A stretch of DNA of 36,017 nt, from NCBI GenBank assembly GCA_020436695.1, contig JAGQXH010000005.1, positions 1 through 36,017 on the forward strand. Reading direction: 5' to 3'. The DNA is from Lewinella sp. (GTDB taxonomy: Bacteria; Bacteroidota; Bacteroidia; Chitinophagales; Saprospiraceae). The number at the start of each line of letters is the position of its first letter. Within the stretch, counting starts at the first letter, position 1. A program made the position numbers and the translations under genes. Shown one piece after another: positions 1 through 7,794 of this stretch. The notes below the pieces were generated by a model. That model saw only the letters and a list, made by a program, of their open reading frames with translations, was not told the DNA's origin and made no database searches.

Positions 1-474
1 CGACGCACGGACGCACTTTATTGGGTCAGTTGTTTTCCGGAGTCGCTTTATCAGGTAGAGAATGCCAAAAGGCAAAAGGCCCGTGAGGAAAATAAGGCTA
101 ATGTGTTGTCTGGTATACCTGATATGCTCAGTAAAACCATATTAACTGGTCTGGATAGTAAGCCCGGAGAAGGAATTAAAGATATCGGCCTTAGTGCCGG
201 CTATTACGATGAAAAAAACAATTTCATCACTTCCGCGATTACGGCATTTGATAGTGAACAGTTAAAAGAACAGGGCTTGAGGTTTACGGATGAGAATGAG
301 GAACTCAAAGAGGAGTCTTTGACTAAAATGGAGAAAGAAAATGCCCCGGGTAGAGTGCTCAGGATCTCCCGGCTATCTATCGGCGACATCAAAAAACCAA
401 CCTCAGTAGGCGGGCCAAACGATAAGCCGACTCATTTTCTTGACCCGGAAGATATTGTAGTTCCAGGTGCTTAA
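1..474 (+). CDS. 3' end of an unrecognised protein (partial)
   Basis: Frame 1 is open from the first base to a TAA at 472-474, giving at least 157 residues, so the true start lies upstream of the window. An internal GTG at 103 could act as a start, but the frame continues upstream with ordinary protein-like sequence, so I annotate it as truncated. The visible part is hydrophilic and rich in Lys, Glu and Asp, with a Lys/Arg/Glu-rich stretch before residue 35. It has no membrane segment and no motif I recognise. The tail carries a short Gly/Pro-rich piece (TSVGGPNDKP). The histidine kinase gene starts only 21 bases downstream, so the two may be co-transcribed. Function unknown. Confidence 0.7.
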   Translation, partial: RRTDALYWVSCFPESLYQVENAKRQKAREENKANVLSGIPDMLSKTILTGLDSKPGEGIKDIGLSAGYYDEKNNFITSAITAFDSEQLKEQGLRFTDENEELKEESLTKMEKENAPGRVLRISRLSIGDIKKPTSVGGPNDKPTHFLDPEDIVVPGA

Positions 475-495
475 TTCCAGCCACTTGTGTAGCTT

Positions 496-2364
496 ATGAA
501 AATCATCTTGCTTTTAGTTGCTTATTTGTGGGTCCCCTGCTGGTTATTTGGTGGTGATATTGAACTGGAAATTGACGAGTTCAATACTTTGGCAAGGACC
601 TTATATGGAAACAATGACATTGATGCTGCGATCCGGGTCTCCCAGAAAGCATATCATATGGCGGATTCCATTGGGTACCTCAATGGGATGAGTAAGAGCG
701 GCATCTTTCTGGGTATTTTGTTTACGACCGTCAACAGATTTACCGAAGCGGAGCAGTATTTCTTACAGACAATAGATGTCCGAAGGAAAATGGGTTATGA
801 AGCCGGGATCGCTTATATATACGATAACCTTTGCTGGATGAAGAAGGAAGCAGGTGACTATTTAGAAGCCATCAAATACGGGTTTCTGGGTTTAGACCTG
901 CTGAAGACTTTAGGAAAGGAAAAAGAAGAACCCACTCTTTTTTTAAATCTGGCTATTGCCCACCAATTCAATCGGGATACTGCCGATGCGCTGAATTATT
1001 ATCAGGAGGCGCTTGAGGTTGCTGCAGCCTTGCCAGACAGTGTCAACCTTTGTCGTATATATTATAATCTGGGCAATTTTCATCGCGAATTAATAAACTT
1101 CGATTCAGCAAAGACCTATTTGGAAAAGGCACTGGGGTACGCTAAAGAAGTGCACTACAGCTTAATAGAAGCAGCCGTGTACGATGTACTGGCAGTGATT
1201 AGTACAGAAGAAGAAAATTACGAAAAGGCCCTGTCGTTATTTTCCCAAAGTATCGCGATCAACCAAGAGCTTGACGATAAGCTGAGGCTTTTTCACAACT
1301 ACTTATACATTTCCAAATTGTACTCCAAACATGGAGATTTTCGCACCGCTTTACTGTATTGTGATACGGCCAGTCAAAAGCTGCTGATGACCCAAAGAAA
1401 GGAAGAAAAAGAATTGCTCAACCGGGAATACAGTGTGGTCTACGCCGGATTGAATGATTTTAGTAAAGCCTATGAATATCTGAATACAGCGGAGGGTATT
1501 AAAGACTCGATCTTCGACGAGGAAAAGAACAGAAGTATATTCAAGCTGCAAAAAAATATTGCGGAGAAGGAAAAGGTTGAAGCGGAAAATAAGTTTCATG
1601 TCAAGGAAAGAGAGAACGAACGCCTGATTGGAGGGATTAGTTTCCTGGCACTTTTTTCGGCCTTCGGGCTGTATTTTTTAAACCAAAGAAGATTAAAGAA
1701 CAAGAAAGACCTGGAAGATTACAAGGCCGAGCAGGATAGAATTATTGATCGCCGGATCTTTGAAGAGGATATCCGGGTGCGGAAAGAATTTTCAACCAAT
1801 TTGCACAATCATGTATCTACACCGCTTACGCATGTCAAGCGGTTTATAGAGCCTATCTATCAGCAATTCTCTTTCGATAAAAAAGTACAGACAAGTTTAA
1901 TGCAGGCTATGCAGATCATCGATCGAACGCATGTGATTTCCCGGGACATCGCATACAAGCTTAAACCCGAAAAAATCGATTGGGTGGAAAGGATCAAATT
2001 AAGCCTGAATGCTTTGGAAAGGAAAGAAGATATCAATGCGGATTTCCAGGTGTCTAATTTGGACGAAAAACACTTCAACAGGCATAAAGGGGAACAGATC
2101 AGTTCGGTGATCTGCAATCTATTAAGTAATGCCGACCGGCATTCGGAAGCAACCAAGGTGGAAGTCCGTATTGACCAGGATAAACACTTCTTAAAGTTAC
2201 TGGTACAAGACAACGGAAAAGGATTCGATCCGGCAAAAACTCGCGGAATCGGCCTTGGATATGCCTACGCCACGGTAAATGAAATGAAGGGTACTATTGA
2301 TATCAGATCCGGTGTCAATCTTGGAACAACAATTAATATTAAGGTCCCTGTCGATCATGAGTGA
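496..2364 (+). CDS. TPR-repeat sensor histidine kinase
   Basis: This is a membrane-anchored sensor kinase of 622 residues. It begins with a signal-like hydrophobic segment (about residues 2-18). Tandem TPR-type helical repeats follow to about residue 345, with recurring patterns such as 'YYNLGNFHRELINFDSAKTYLEKAL' in shortened form A/G-x-Y-x(n)-A. A coiled region leads to one transmembrane helix (about 377-397). The kinase core is of the HisKA_3-like class: the likely phospho-acceptor is His437 in NLHNHV, followed by an ATPase domain with an N box (NLLSNADRH), a G1 box (DNGKGFD) and a G2-like GIGLGYA. TPR regions outside the membrane are typical of Bacteroidota kinases of this type. The ATG of the regulator gene lies 8 bases inside its 3' end, which supports a translationally coupled two-component pair. 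The signal sensed cannot be read from the sequence. Confidence 0.9.
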   Translation: MKIILLLVAYLWVPCWLFGGDIELEIDEFNTLARTLYGNNDIDAAIRVSQKAYHMADSIGYLNGMSKSGIFLGILFTTVNRFTEAEQYFLQTIDVRRKMGYEAGIAYIYDNLCWMKKEAGDYLEAIKYGFLGLDLLKTLGKEKEEPTLFLNLAIAHQFNRDTADALNYYQEALEVAAALPDSVNLCRIYYNLGNFHRELINFDSAKTYLEKALGYAKEVHYSLIEAAVYDVLAVISTEEENYEKALSLFSQSIAINQELDDKLRLFHNYLYISKLYSKHGDFRTALLYCDTASQKLLMTQRKEEKELLNREYSVVYAGLNDFSKAYEYLNTAEGIKDSIFDEEKNRSIFKLQKNIAEKEKVEAENKFHVKERENERLIGGISFLALFSAFGLYFLNQRRLKNKKDLEDYKAEQDRIIDRRIFEEDIRVRKEFSTNLHNHVSTPLTHVKRFIEPIYQQFSFDKKVQTSLMQAMQIIDRTHVISRDIAYKLKPEKIDWVERIKLSLNALERKEDINADFQVSNLDEKHFNRHKGEQISSVICNLLSNADRHSEATKVEVRIDQDKHFLKLLVQDNGKGFDPAKTRGIGLGYAYATVNEMKGTIDIRSGVNLGTTINIKVPVDHE

Positions 2365-3067
2365 GGTTATCAAAATAAAAGTTTTTGTGGTAGACGATGA
2401 CAATCTGACCATTGATCTGCTGGTAACACCCTTCAATGAATCTGGCTTCATTCAGTTCATCGGTAGAGCCAACAGTGGAGAAGAATGCCTGGAAAAGCTC
2501 CGAAACCGGCCCGTTGACCTGATCCTGATGGATATTAATATGCCGGGCATTGACGGCATAGAAACTGCTGAAAAGATTATAGACAGTAGAGCAAAGGATG
2601 ATGCTCCCAAGATCATTTTTCTAACCGTCTACGGCGATTACGGCTATGCTCAAAAAGCCTTCGAAATGCGTGCTTCGCTGCTGGGTAAAAATATTGGGAT
2701 CGACTATCTGATTGCCTCCATTGAACGGGTACATCAGGGCGAACTCATCATCAACCCGAACCCCAATGGGATCATTAAAGAAGATAGCAATGCCAAACTA
2801 AAGTACTTGTTACAAACCTTGCTGACGGAAGAACAACTGCTGATCGCATGCATGATCAGAGACGGTAAAACAGCCGATGAGATCGCAGCGGAATTAAATA
2901 CCAATAGTCATCATATTAATAACCAAAAGAAAGAGATCCACAAGCGATTGAGCCCCCTGAAACCAAACATTAATGCAGCTTCTCTGGCCGCAATCATGGA
3001 GCGCAGCGGCCTCTGCCCGCCTTTACAACTTGACAATCTGGATAGTCTGCTTCCCAAATTCACCTAA
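2357..3067 (+). CDS. LuxR/NarL-type response regulator
   Basis: This is the cytoplasmic partner of the upstream kinase. I place the start at ATG 2357, which overlaps the kinase stop by 8 bases. An earlier in-frame ATG at 2297 would add 20 residues that are only the kinase 3' end read in another frame. The 236-residue product has a receiver domain with the acidic pair VVDDD near residue 10, the phospho-acceptor Asp59 in LMDINMPG, and the conserved Thr in IFLTVYG. A C-terminal helix-turn-helix follows (about 150-215, from LLTEEQLL through TADEIAAELNTNSHHINNQKKEIHKRL). This HTH matches the LuxR/NarL pattern in outline but is divergent in the recognition helix. Targets are unknown; the haloperoxidase and RiPP genes downstream are candidates by position only. 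Confidence 0.88.
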   Translation: MSEVIKIKVFVVDDDNLTIDLLVTPFNESGFIQFIGRANSGEECLEKLRNRPVDLILMDINMPGIDGIETAEKIIDSRAKDDAPKIIFLTVYGDYGYAQKAFEMRASLLGKNIGIDYLIASIERVHQGELIINPNPNGIIKEDSNAKLKYLLQTLLTEEQLLIACMIRDGKTADEIAAELNTNSHHINNQKKEIHKRLSPLKPNINAASLAAIMERSGLCPPLQLDNLDSLLPKFT

Positions 3068-3416
3068 CCAGCGGTTTCCCGGACTGCACTACCATCAAGC
3101 TTACCATTTTTAGTAAATCCTGTTACCGAAATTAGTAGAACTCCAACCATTTCCTGTGTTTTAAAAGCAGTCGATAACCCTAAACTTTGCAGTATTGGTG
3201 ATCTTGATGGTTCATGGCGCTGACTTCGATGGACTGAGTCAGGAATAATAGCGCTAAAAGAAATCCTGCTCAAACTAAGCCCCAGTTATCTCCATTGATG
3301 CTTTGCCATGAACCTTTTGTAGAACGATGGGGAACACTATGCAAGTCCCGTTCGACATGCTGATCATTATTTTTTTCAAATATCAGGAATGTAAAATCAA
3401 ACCTAAATCAACAGTT
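3068..3416 (+). other. Intergenic region, no gene seen
   Basis: This stretch of about 350 bases separates the response regulator from the haloperoxidase. A 69-codon minus-strand frame (3064-3273) overlaps the regulator stop and has no protein-like features, so I do not call it. The frame of the haloperoxidase is open back to an ATG at 3327, but the segment 3327-3416 is poor in family-like sequence. I see no convincing promoter box or RNA structure. Confidence 0.5.
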
Positions 3417-5207
3417 ATGAACAATTTAGATTCGAGAAAACAAACCAGTCGCGAGTTAAGAGAACGGGCGGCTCGGATTGCTTACGACCGCAATAATCCT
3501 ACCCGTCAGCACCAGCCCAATGGGGATGAAGCCCTCCCCGGAAGAATGATGAGTTTTACCAAAGGACTCCTACACGACGACAAAACAGGACTGCTGGCAA
3601 GAGAAAGTGACTTCGAAGTCTTTAAGAAAAGTATCGAATCGGGTGACCCGAAAGATTTTATTGCGGTTCCGTTAGGCCCGGGTACCCATCCGGTCAGTTG
3701 GAAATCAGCCAAAGGTAATGCCATCAATGCCGACGTCCGGGCCTGGGAAAGTGCCGGCGCCGGTTTGACTTTTGACCTGCAGGGGCCGGATGCTCAATCT
3801 GTAACGATGCCTCCGGCTCCGTCGCTGGGCTCACAAGAGCTAACCGCCGAAATGGCAGAGATCTACTGCCAGGCTTTGTTAAGGGATATTCCCCTGTCCG
3901 TCTTTTTCCATTCGGGTTCAAATGATAAGGTAGAAGCCTGCCTTAGTGCTTTAAATCAATTGGACTATTTTAAGAATGGTGGAAGATCCTCCGACGGACA
4001 ACAACTCAATACCGATAATGTCTTTCGCGGATTTACTCCGGGAGATCAAAAGGGGCCTTATGTTTCTCAGTTTCTGCTCACCGGCAATAGCGGACTGAAT
4101 ACGCGGGATGCCGATGCTGAATTTCCAGCGTCTGCCGGAATGATCAATTACGGGGCATTGACCATTGATCAGCGAGTGCGTCAGGCGGCGAAGGTCAACT
4201 ACATGACGGAATGGGATGAATTCATTGATGTGCAAAACGGAGCGGACTTCAGACGCCTGGAAAAATACGAAGGGGAAAAACGCCGGTTCATTACTACCGG
4301 TCGAGATCTGGCTACCTATGTTCATTATGATGCTTTATACGAAGCCTATTTGAATGCCTGTTTACTGCTGCTGAGCGCCCCGTTGGAAACCGATGATGGG
4401 ACGGTTTCAAGATTTGATAAGGGTGTGCCTTTTCAAAAACGAGATCTTTTCGACAAGCAGGAAGGCTTTGCTCATTATGGCGGCCCGCACATTCTGACGC
4501 TCGTCACGGAAGCCGCCACCCGCGCGCTGAAAGCGGTTCGCTATCAAAAATTCAATGTGCACCGTCGCTTGCGGCCGGAAGCATTCGCTGCACGTATGGA
4601 GAAATGTGATCCGATCCTTAAGTCCGTCAAATGGGGAGATAGCGGGAAACTCAGACAAAGCTATGACGACCTGGAAAACGCCGGTATTTTCAACCTGCTC
4701 CGGGCGGAGAACGGAAAGAATTTGTTACTGCCAATGGCTTTCTGCGAAGGTTCTCCCATGCACCCCTCCTACGGAGCGGGGCACGCTACCGTGGCCGGGG
4801 CCTGTGTCACCATCCTCAAAGCCTTTTTCAACCATGAACTCTATGTAAATATCTCAGAGGATGGATCTACTTTTTCATTGGGGACCTACCCAAGCGGCTT
4901 TGCCTTTATTCCTGATGATCAGGGACAGACACTTGAAGTTGTCCAGACCGAAGATCTTAAGGTACAAGATGAACTCAACAAGTTAGCGGCCAATATTTCG
5001 ATCGGCCGGAACTGGGCCGGGGTCCATTACTACTCGGACTATAAGGATTCGCTTTTGCTCGGAGAAGAAATAGCGATCGGTATCCTCCAGGAACAATCGA
5101 TTACTTATAATAAGAAAGAGAAGTTCTTTTTAACCTTACCTAAATTCAATGGCGAGGAGATCACGATCAGCGGAGAGGCATACGCTGAACTGCTGACCGG
5201 AATTTAA
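3417..5207 (+). CDS. Vanadium-dependent haloperoxidase (bromoperoxidase-like)
   Basis: Members of this family use vanadate and hydrogen peroxide to oxidise halides, giving hypohalous species that halogenate organic compounds or disrupt signals. I chose ATG 3417 (MNNLDSRK), giving 596 residues, close to algal Corallina-type bromoperoxidases. The ATG at 3327 would add an unlikely hydrophobic 30-residue lead. The vanadate-site motifs are all in the expected order: Lys378 and Arg386 in KFNVHRRLRPE, HPSYGAGHATVAG with His456, and GRNWAGVHYYSDY with Arg531 and His537. The spacings of 8 (Lys-Arg) and 6 (Arg-His) equal those I recall for Corallina. One difference is Ala454, where the algal enzymes have the vanadate-contacting Ser of SGH. 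No signal peptide is visible with this start. A strong hairpin follows, so it is probably its own transcription unit. Confidence 0.93.
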   Translation: MNNLDSRKQTSRELRERAARIAYDRNNPTRQHQPNGDEALPGRMMSFTKGLLHDDKTGLLARESDFEVFKKSIESGDPKDFIAVPLGPGTHPVSWKSAKGNAINADVRAWESAGAGLTFDLQGPDAQSVTMPPAPSLGSQELTAEMAEIYCQALLRDIPLSVFFHSGSNDKVEACLSALNQLDYFKNGGRSSDGQQLNTDNVFRGFTPGDQKGPYVSQFLLTGNSGLNTRDADAEFPASAGMINYGALTIDQRVRQAAKVNYMTEWDEFIDVQNGADFRRLEKYEGEKRRFITTGRDLATYVHYDALYEAYLNACLLLLSAPLETDDGTVSRFDKGVPFQKRDLFDKQEGFAHYGGPHILTLVTEAATRALKAVRYQKFNVHRRLRPEAFAARMEKCDPILKSVKWGDSGKLRQSYDDLENAGIFNLLRAENGKNLLLPMAFCEGSPMHPSYGAGHATVAGACVTILKAFFNHELYVNISEDGSTFSLGTYPSGFAFIPDDQGQTLEVVQTEDLKVQDELNKLAANISIGRNWAGVHYYSDYKDSLLLGEEIAIGILQEQSITYNKKEKFFLTLPKFNGEEITISGEAYAELLTGI

Positions 5208-5258
5208 AAGACATAAATCGCTGCCTTACCACAGACTTTTGTGGTTCTTATCAGGACC

Positions 5259-5289
5259 CGTCCGACCGGGTGCAAAATCCGGTCGGACG
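5259..5289 (+). terminator. Hairpin after haloperoxidase gene
   Basis: An 11-base perfect inverted repeat (CGTCCGACCGG at 5259-5269 and its complement at 5279-5289) encloses a 9-base loop, 52 bases after the haloperoxidase stop. The stem is GC-rich and would be very stable in RNA. There is no proper U-tract afterwards, so it may be an atypical terminator or a 3'-end stabiliser. Confidence 0.6.
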
Positions 5290-5422
5290 ATCCGGAATTT
5301 AGCTCAGGCAAACATTTATTATTTTTTCAGCAATATTGCCCTCTCCCGTTATTGACCGTATATTATCCAACAGGGACTAATTGCGTGCTATTTTATTATT
5401 ACCAATAATTTGATTGGATTGC

Positions 5423-5452
5423 TTGCGATTTACAAAATTATTATCTAACTTG
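5423..5452 (+). promoter_or_regulatory. Candidate Bacteroidota promoter for the RiPP precursor
   Basis: TTG at 5423-5425, a 20-base spacer, then TAACTTG at 5446-5452 resembles the Bacteroidota sigma-70 pattern TTG-N19-21-TAnnTTTG with one deviation in the -7 box. Transcription would begin near 5459, leaving a leader of about 75 bases before the precursor ATG at 5534. The leader is A/C-rich with no Shine-Dalgarno sequence, as is usual in this phylum. Confidence 0.45.
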
Positions 5453-5533
5453 TAGAAGACGGGGAGTCATTAATAATCAAATCCCCAGTGATACAATCCT
5501 AAACCTCTAACTATAACTCTAAATCTCAAAGTT

Positions 5534-5905
5534 ATGTCTTTATCTCACCAATTTGAACAAAAACTGTTCAGTGTTCTGGGTCACGCCTTGGATGATCCGA
5601 GTTTTGCCGATGAACTTATTACTGATCCGGATGGAGCCATTAAGAGAAAAGGGCTTTTTCTGAGCGGAGCGGACTTAAAAGCAGCTCAACAATTTGTAAA
5701 AGAGATGTTAGTCGCTCGTGAAGAAGGCCAGGGAGCCGATGCTAAATTCACTCGTGCTATTTTTGCACCTGGTGGAAAGCGTCCCGGAGACTTAGCCGCT
5801 ACCCATGGGGATGTACATGGTGACGGACATGGAGATGTAAGCGTTGGTAATGTTGCGCGCTTTGATGCGCTCTTTATCAAGACTCCTTTTAAAAGTCAAC
5901 GGTAA
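5534..5905 (+). CDS. RiPP precursor peptide with NHLP-like leader and HGDx repeats
   Basis: This 123-residue protein is the likely substrate of the enzymes encoded just downstream. Residues 10-55 follow the pattern of nitrile-hydratase-like/Os1348-type leader peptides: a helix with VLGHALDDPSFADELITDPD, then a G-L-x-L turn and another helix (ADLKAAQQFV). After a charged linker comes APGG (78-81), a possible cleavage zone, and a compositionally different C-terminal part. That part contains three tandem four-residue repeats HGDV-HGDG-HGDV (91-102) and then VSVGNVARFDALFIKTPFKSQR in shortened form VSVGNVARF...KSQR. There is no Cys, which argues against lanthipeptide or sactipeptide rings. It has its own candidate promoter and is separated from the enzyme genes by a long hairpin. 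The leader assignment is by pattern memory, so the exact family is uncertain; the precursor role rests mainly on the neighbourhood. Confidence 0.68.
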   Translation: MSLSHQFEQKLFSVLGHALDDPSFADELITDPDGAIKRKGLFLSGADLKAAQQFVKEMLVAREEGQGADAKFTRAIFAPGGKRPGDLAATHGDVHGDGHGDVSVGNVARFDALFIKTPFKSQR

Positions 5906-6032
5906 CAGCGAGAATCAGTCCTCTACGGACAAGCCTGCCCGCATGTAACCAATTTTCAACCTCCAACTGATTTTGTCTCTGAGCACAAAAGGTTAGAGTA
6001 TCATCTCGTTTGCATTGCACTACGACGATGCC

Positions 6033-6076
6033 GCGCAGAAGTAGCTGTTGCATTCCTGCAATTGTTTCTTCTGCGC
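6033..6076 (+). terminator. Nested hairpin between precursor and enzyme genes
   Basis: A 9-base perfect inverted repeat (GCGCAGAAG at 6033-6041, CTTCTGCGC at 6068-6076) encloses a second short stem, TTGCA/TGCAA (6048-6052 and 6057-6061) with a TTCC loop. It lies about 130 bases after the precursor stop. In RiPP operons a structure here often makes precursor transcript exceed enzyme transcript by partial termination or processing. That role is inferred; no U-tract follows directly. Confidence 0.45.
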
Positions 6077-6091
6077 AAAATTCAACCTTTG
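6062..6091 (+). promoter_or_regulatory. Weak candidate promoter for the maturation enzymes
   Basis: TTG at 6062-6064, a 19-base spacer and AACCTTTG at 6084-6091 fit the Bacteroidota promoter pattern with one mismatch (A for T at the first -7 base). It overlaps the right arm of the hairpin. It would give a leader of about 100 bases before the ATG at 6198. With one mismatch this could be chance. Confidence 0.22.
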
Positions 6092-6197
6092 CTTTTGGAG
6101 AAATTAAACGATACGGAATACCGCTGTCATTTTGGAATTGACCGGCAAATTGTTGGTCGACACGGGGGTTGTGTGCCCAAAATCAATTACCTCCCTT

Positions 6198-7748
6198 ATG
6201 TATTTTATCAAATATAATCGAGATAATTTTGATACCATTCACAGAGTACTAAATCCGTTCCCATCCTTCCTGGACATAAAGGTTAGATCAAAATCATTGC
6301 GTTGGAATTATTCAAACCACTTGGAAAAGGACGGAAAGATCTGTCTGTTCAATAATAGTAATCTGGCGTGGGCGGTCCTTGAGGCCGAAGAACTGGCCTA
6401 TTTGCCCATTCACACCAAAGAAGAAGTTTTCATTGATGATCTGTTTGATCGGGTTCCGGTTAGCTATCATCCTGCTTTGGAGGGAATACTGATCTCCCTG
6501 TACGCCAGAGGGCTTATCCTGTTGAATAATGAGGCCTATGTCGGCAATTATATATTCGATGAAGGTGTATTGTATCATCATACCTACCTTATTGAGTTCC
6601 TGTTGACAGAGAAATGCAATATCAGGTGTTCCTATTGTTTCGCAGAGGTGGACAATCGGAAAAAAATGATGAAGGAAGATACTGCTAAAGCTATTCTGGA
6701 TAAAGTTCTGCAACTGCCCACAAATCGACTAATGATCGAATTTTCGGGGGGAGAGGTTTTCCTGAATTTCCCCACGTTTCAATTCTGTGTCGAATACCTG
6801 AAAGCGCACAAAGGGAATAAGGAGATCCTTTTAACAGCGCAAACCAACGCTATGCTCCTGAATGAGAAAATACTGACCTATTGCGAAGAGAATCAGATCC
6901 ACTTGAGTTTAACACTGGATGGGCCACAATGGATCCATGATAAACAGCGGATCGGATGGAATGGAAAAGGAACCTACCATAAAGTGATCGAAGCCATTGA
7001 GTTGCTCCAAAAAAAGAAAATGCCTTTTGGTATGATCGGTGTTATAACAGCCCATTCAGTGGATTATGCCAGAGAGATCATGGATCATTATAAAGCGTTG
7101 GGCGTGAGATCTGTAAAGCTCAACCATTGTACTCCTCAGGGGTATTCAAGGGAAGTTTGGGGCGACATTGGGATAGATGGTCATGATTATTTGAAATTCC
7201 TAAAGGAGGTTTATGCCTGGATAAAGGACCATGATGGAGCAGTAACTGAAAGCAATCTCAGTGTATTTTTCCTGAATATCTTATCAAAGACCAGCCAATA
7301 TCGCTGTACGCGCACTACTTGCCGGGCCGGATCCGAATTCCTGGTCTTTGATCCTAATGGAGATATATTTCCTTGCCCTAGGTTTAAGCACAATCCTTTA
7401 ACTCGATTGGGTAATATCGCTGATGTGCATGAAACACCGGTCAATGAACTGTATAAGCAGAACGATTTGGTCAGGGGAATTGACGAGAGAAATGTCAACA
7501 GAATCCCTATGTGCAAGGATTGTACCTGGAGAAATGCCTGCCGGGGAGGTTGCTCGTTGGAAACCTTTGAGGCTTATCACACCCTGGATCGTGAGTCTGG
7601 CATTTGCCAGTTCTATAAAGGCATCTATCCTTTTTTATTCGAGAAATTACTGGATGACGCTGAATTTATTGCCAGGCACTTTCTATCGGATAGTACCTTG
7701 GTTGGTATTCCATTTGAAGAAACAGTAGCGAGCCCGGTATCCGGTTAA
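6198..7748 (+). CDS. Radical SAM/SPASM peptide-modifying enzyme
   Basis: This enzyme binds a radical-SAM [4Fe-4S] cluster through Cys140, Cys144 and Cys147 (CNIRCSYC) and would cleave S-adenosylmethionine to start radical chemistry on the precursor. A SPASM domain follows with the classic Cys set: Cys375 (CRAGSEF), Cys393 (IFPCPRF), Cys439, Cys442, Cys448 and Cys452 (CKDCTWRNACRGGC) and Cys470, expected to hold auxiliary clusters. The GGE motif is present as SGGEVF. I prefer ATG 6198 (516 residues) over an in-frame TTG at 6132, because the 22 extra residues look non-homologous. Residues 30-120 form an N-terminal domain resembling those of RiPP SPASM maturases and may contact the leader. The gene follows the precursor and is first in the enzyme set. 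The bond it forms cannot be told from the sequence: epimerisation, cyclophane or thioether-type links are all known for relatives, though thioethers are unlikely with a Cys-free core. Confidence 0.9.
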   Translation: MYFIKYNRDNFDTIHRVLNPFPSFLDIKVRSKSLRWNYSNHLEKDGKICLFNNSNLAWAVLEAEELAYLPIHTKEEVFIDDLFDRVPVSYHPALEGILISLYARGLILLNNEAYVGNYIFDEGVLYHHTYLIEFLLTEKCNIRCSYCFAEVDNRKKMMKEDTAKAILDKVLQLPTNRLMIEFSGGEVFLNFPTFQFCVEYLKAHKGNKEILLTAQTNAMLLNEKILTYCEENQIHLSLTLDGPQWIHDKQRIGWNGKGTYHKVIEAIELLQKKKMPFGMIGVITAHSVDYAREIMDHYKALGVRSVKLNHCTPQGYSREVWGDIGIDGHDYLKFLKEVYAWIKDHDGAVTESNLSVFFLNILSKTSQYRCTRTTCRAGSEFLVFDPNGDIFPCPRFKHNPLTRLGNIADVHETPVNELYKQNDLVRGIDERNVNRIPMCKDCTWRNACRGGCSLETFEAYHTLDRESGICQFYKGIYPFLFEKLLDDAEFIARHFLSDSTLVGIPFEETVASPVSG

Positions 7749-7794
7749 TGATCACTACGGAATTCCTGTTTGCCATATTTCAAAAGTATGCTTT

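Noticed and set aside
3064-3273. 69-codon minus-strand frame after the response regulator
   Set aside because: No recognisable motif, a tail-to-tail overlap with the regulator stop, and no leader signals. Treated as chance.
6028-6141. 37-codon frame starting MPRRSSCC between the precursor and the SPASM gene, considered as a second precursor
   Set aside because: It overlies the hairpin and weak promoter, has no leader-like part and no repeat of the HGDx core. Its length and position fit chance.
6132-6197. Upstream TTG start for the SPASM enzyme
   Set aside because: The extra 22 residues look unlike the family N-terminus, and the ATG at 6198 begins a protein-like sequence.
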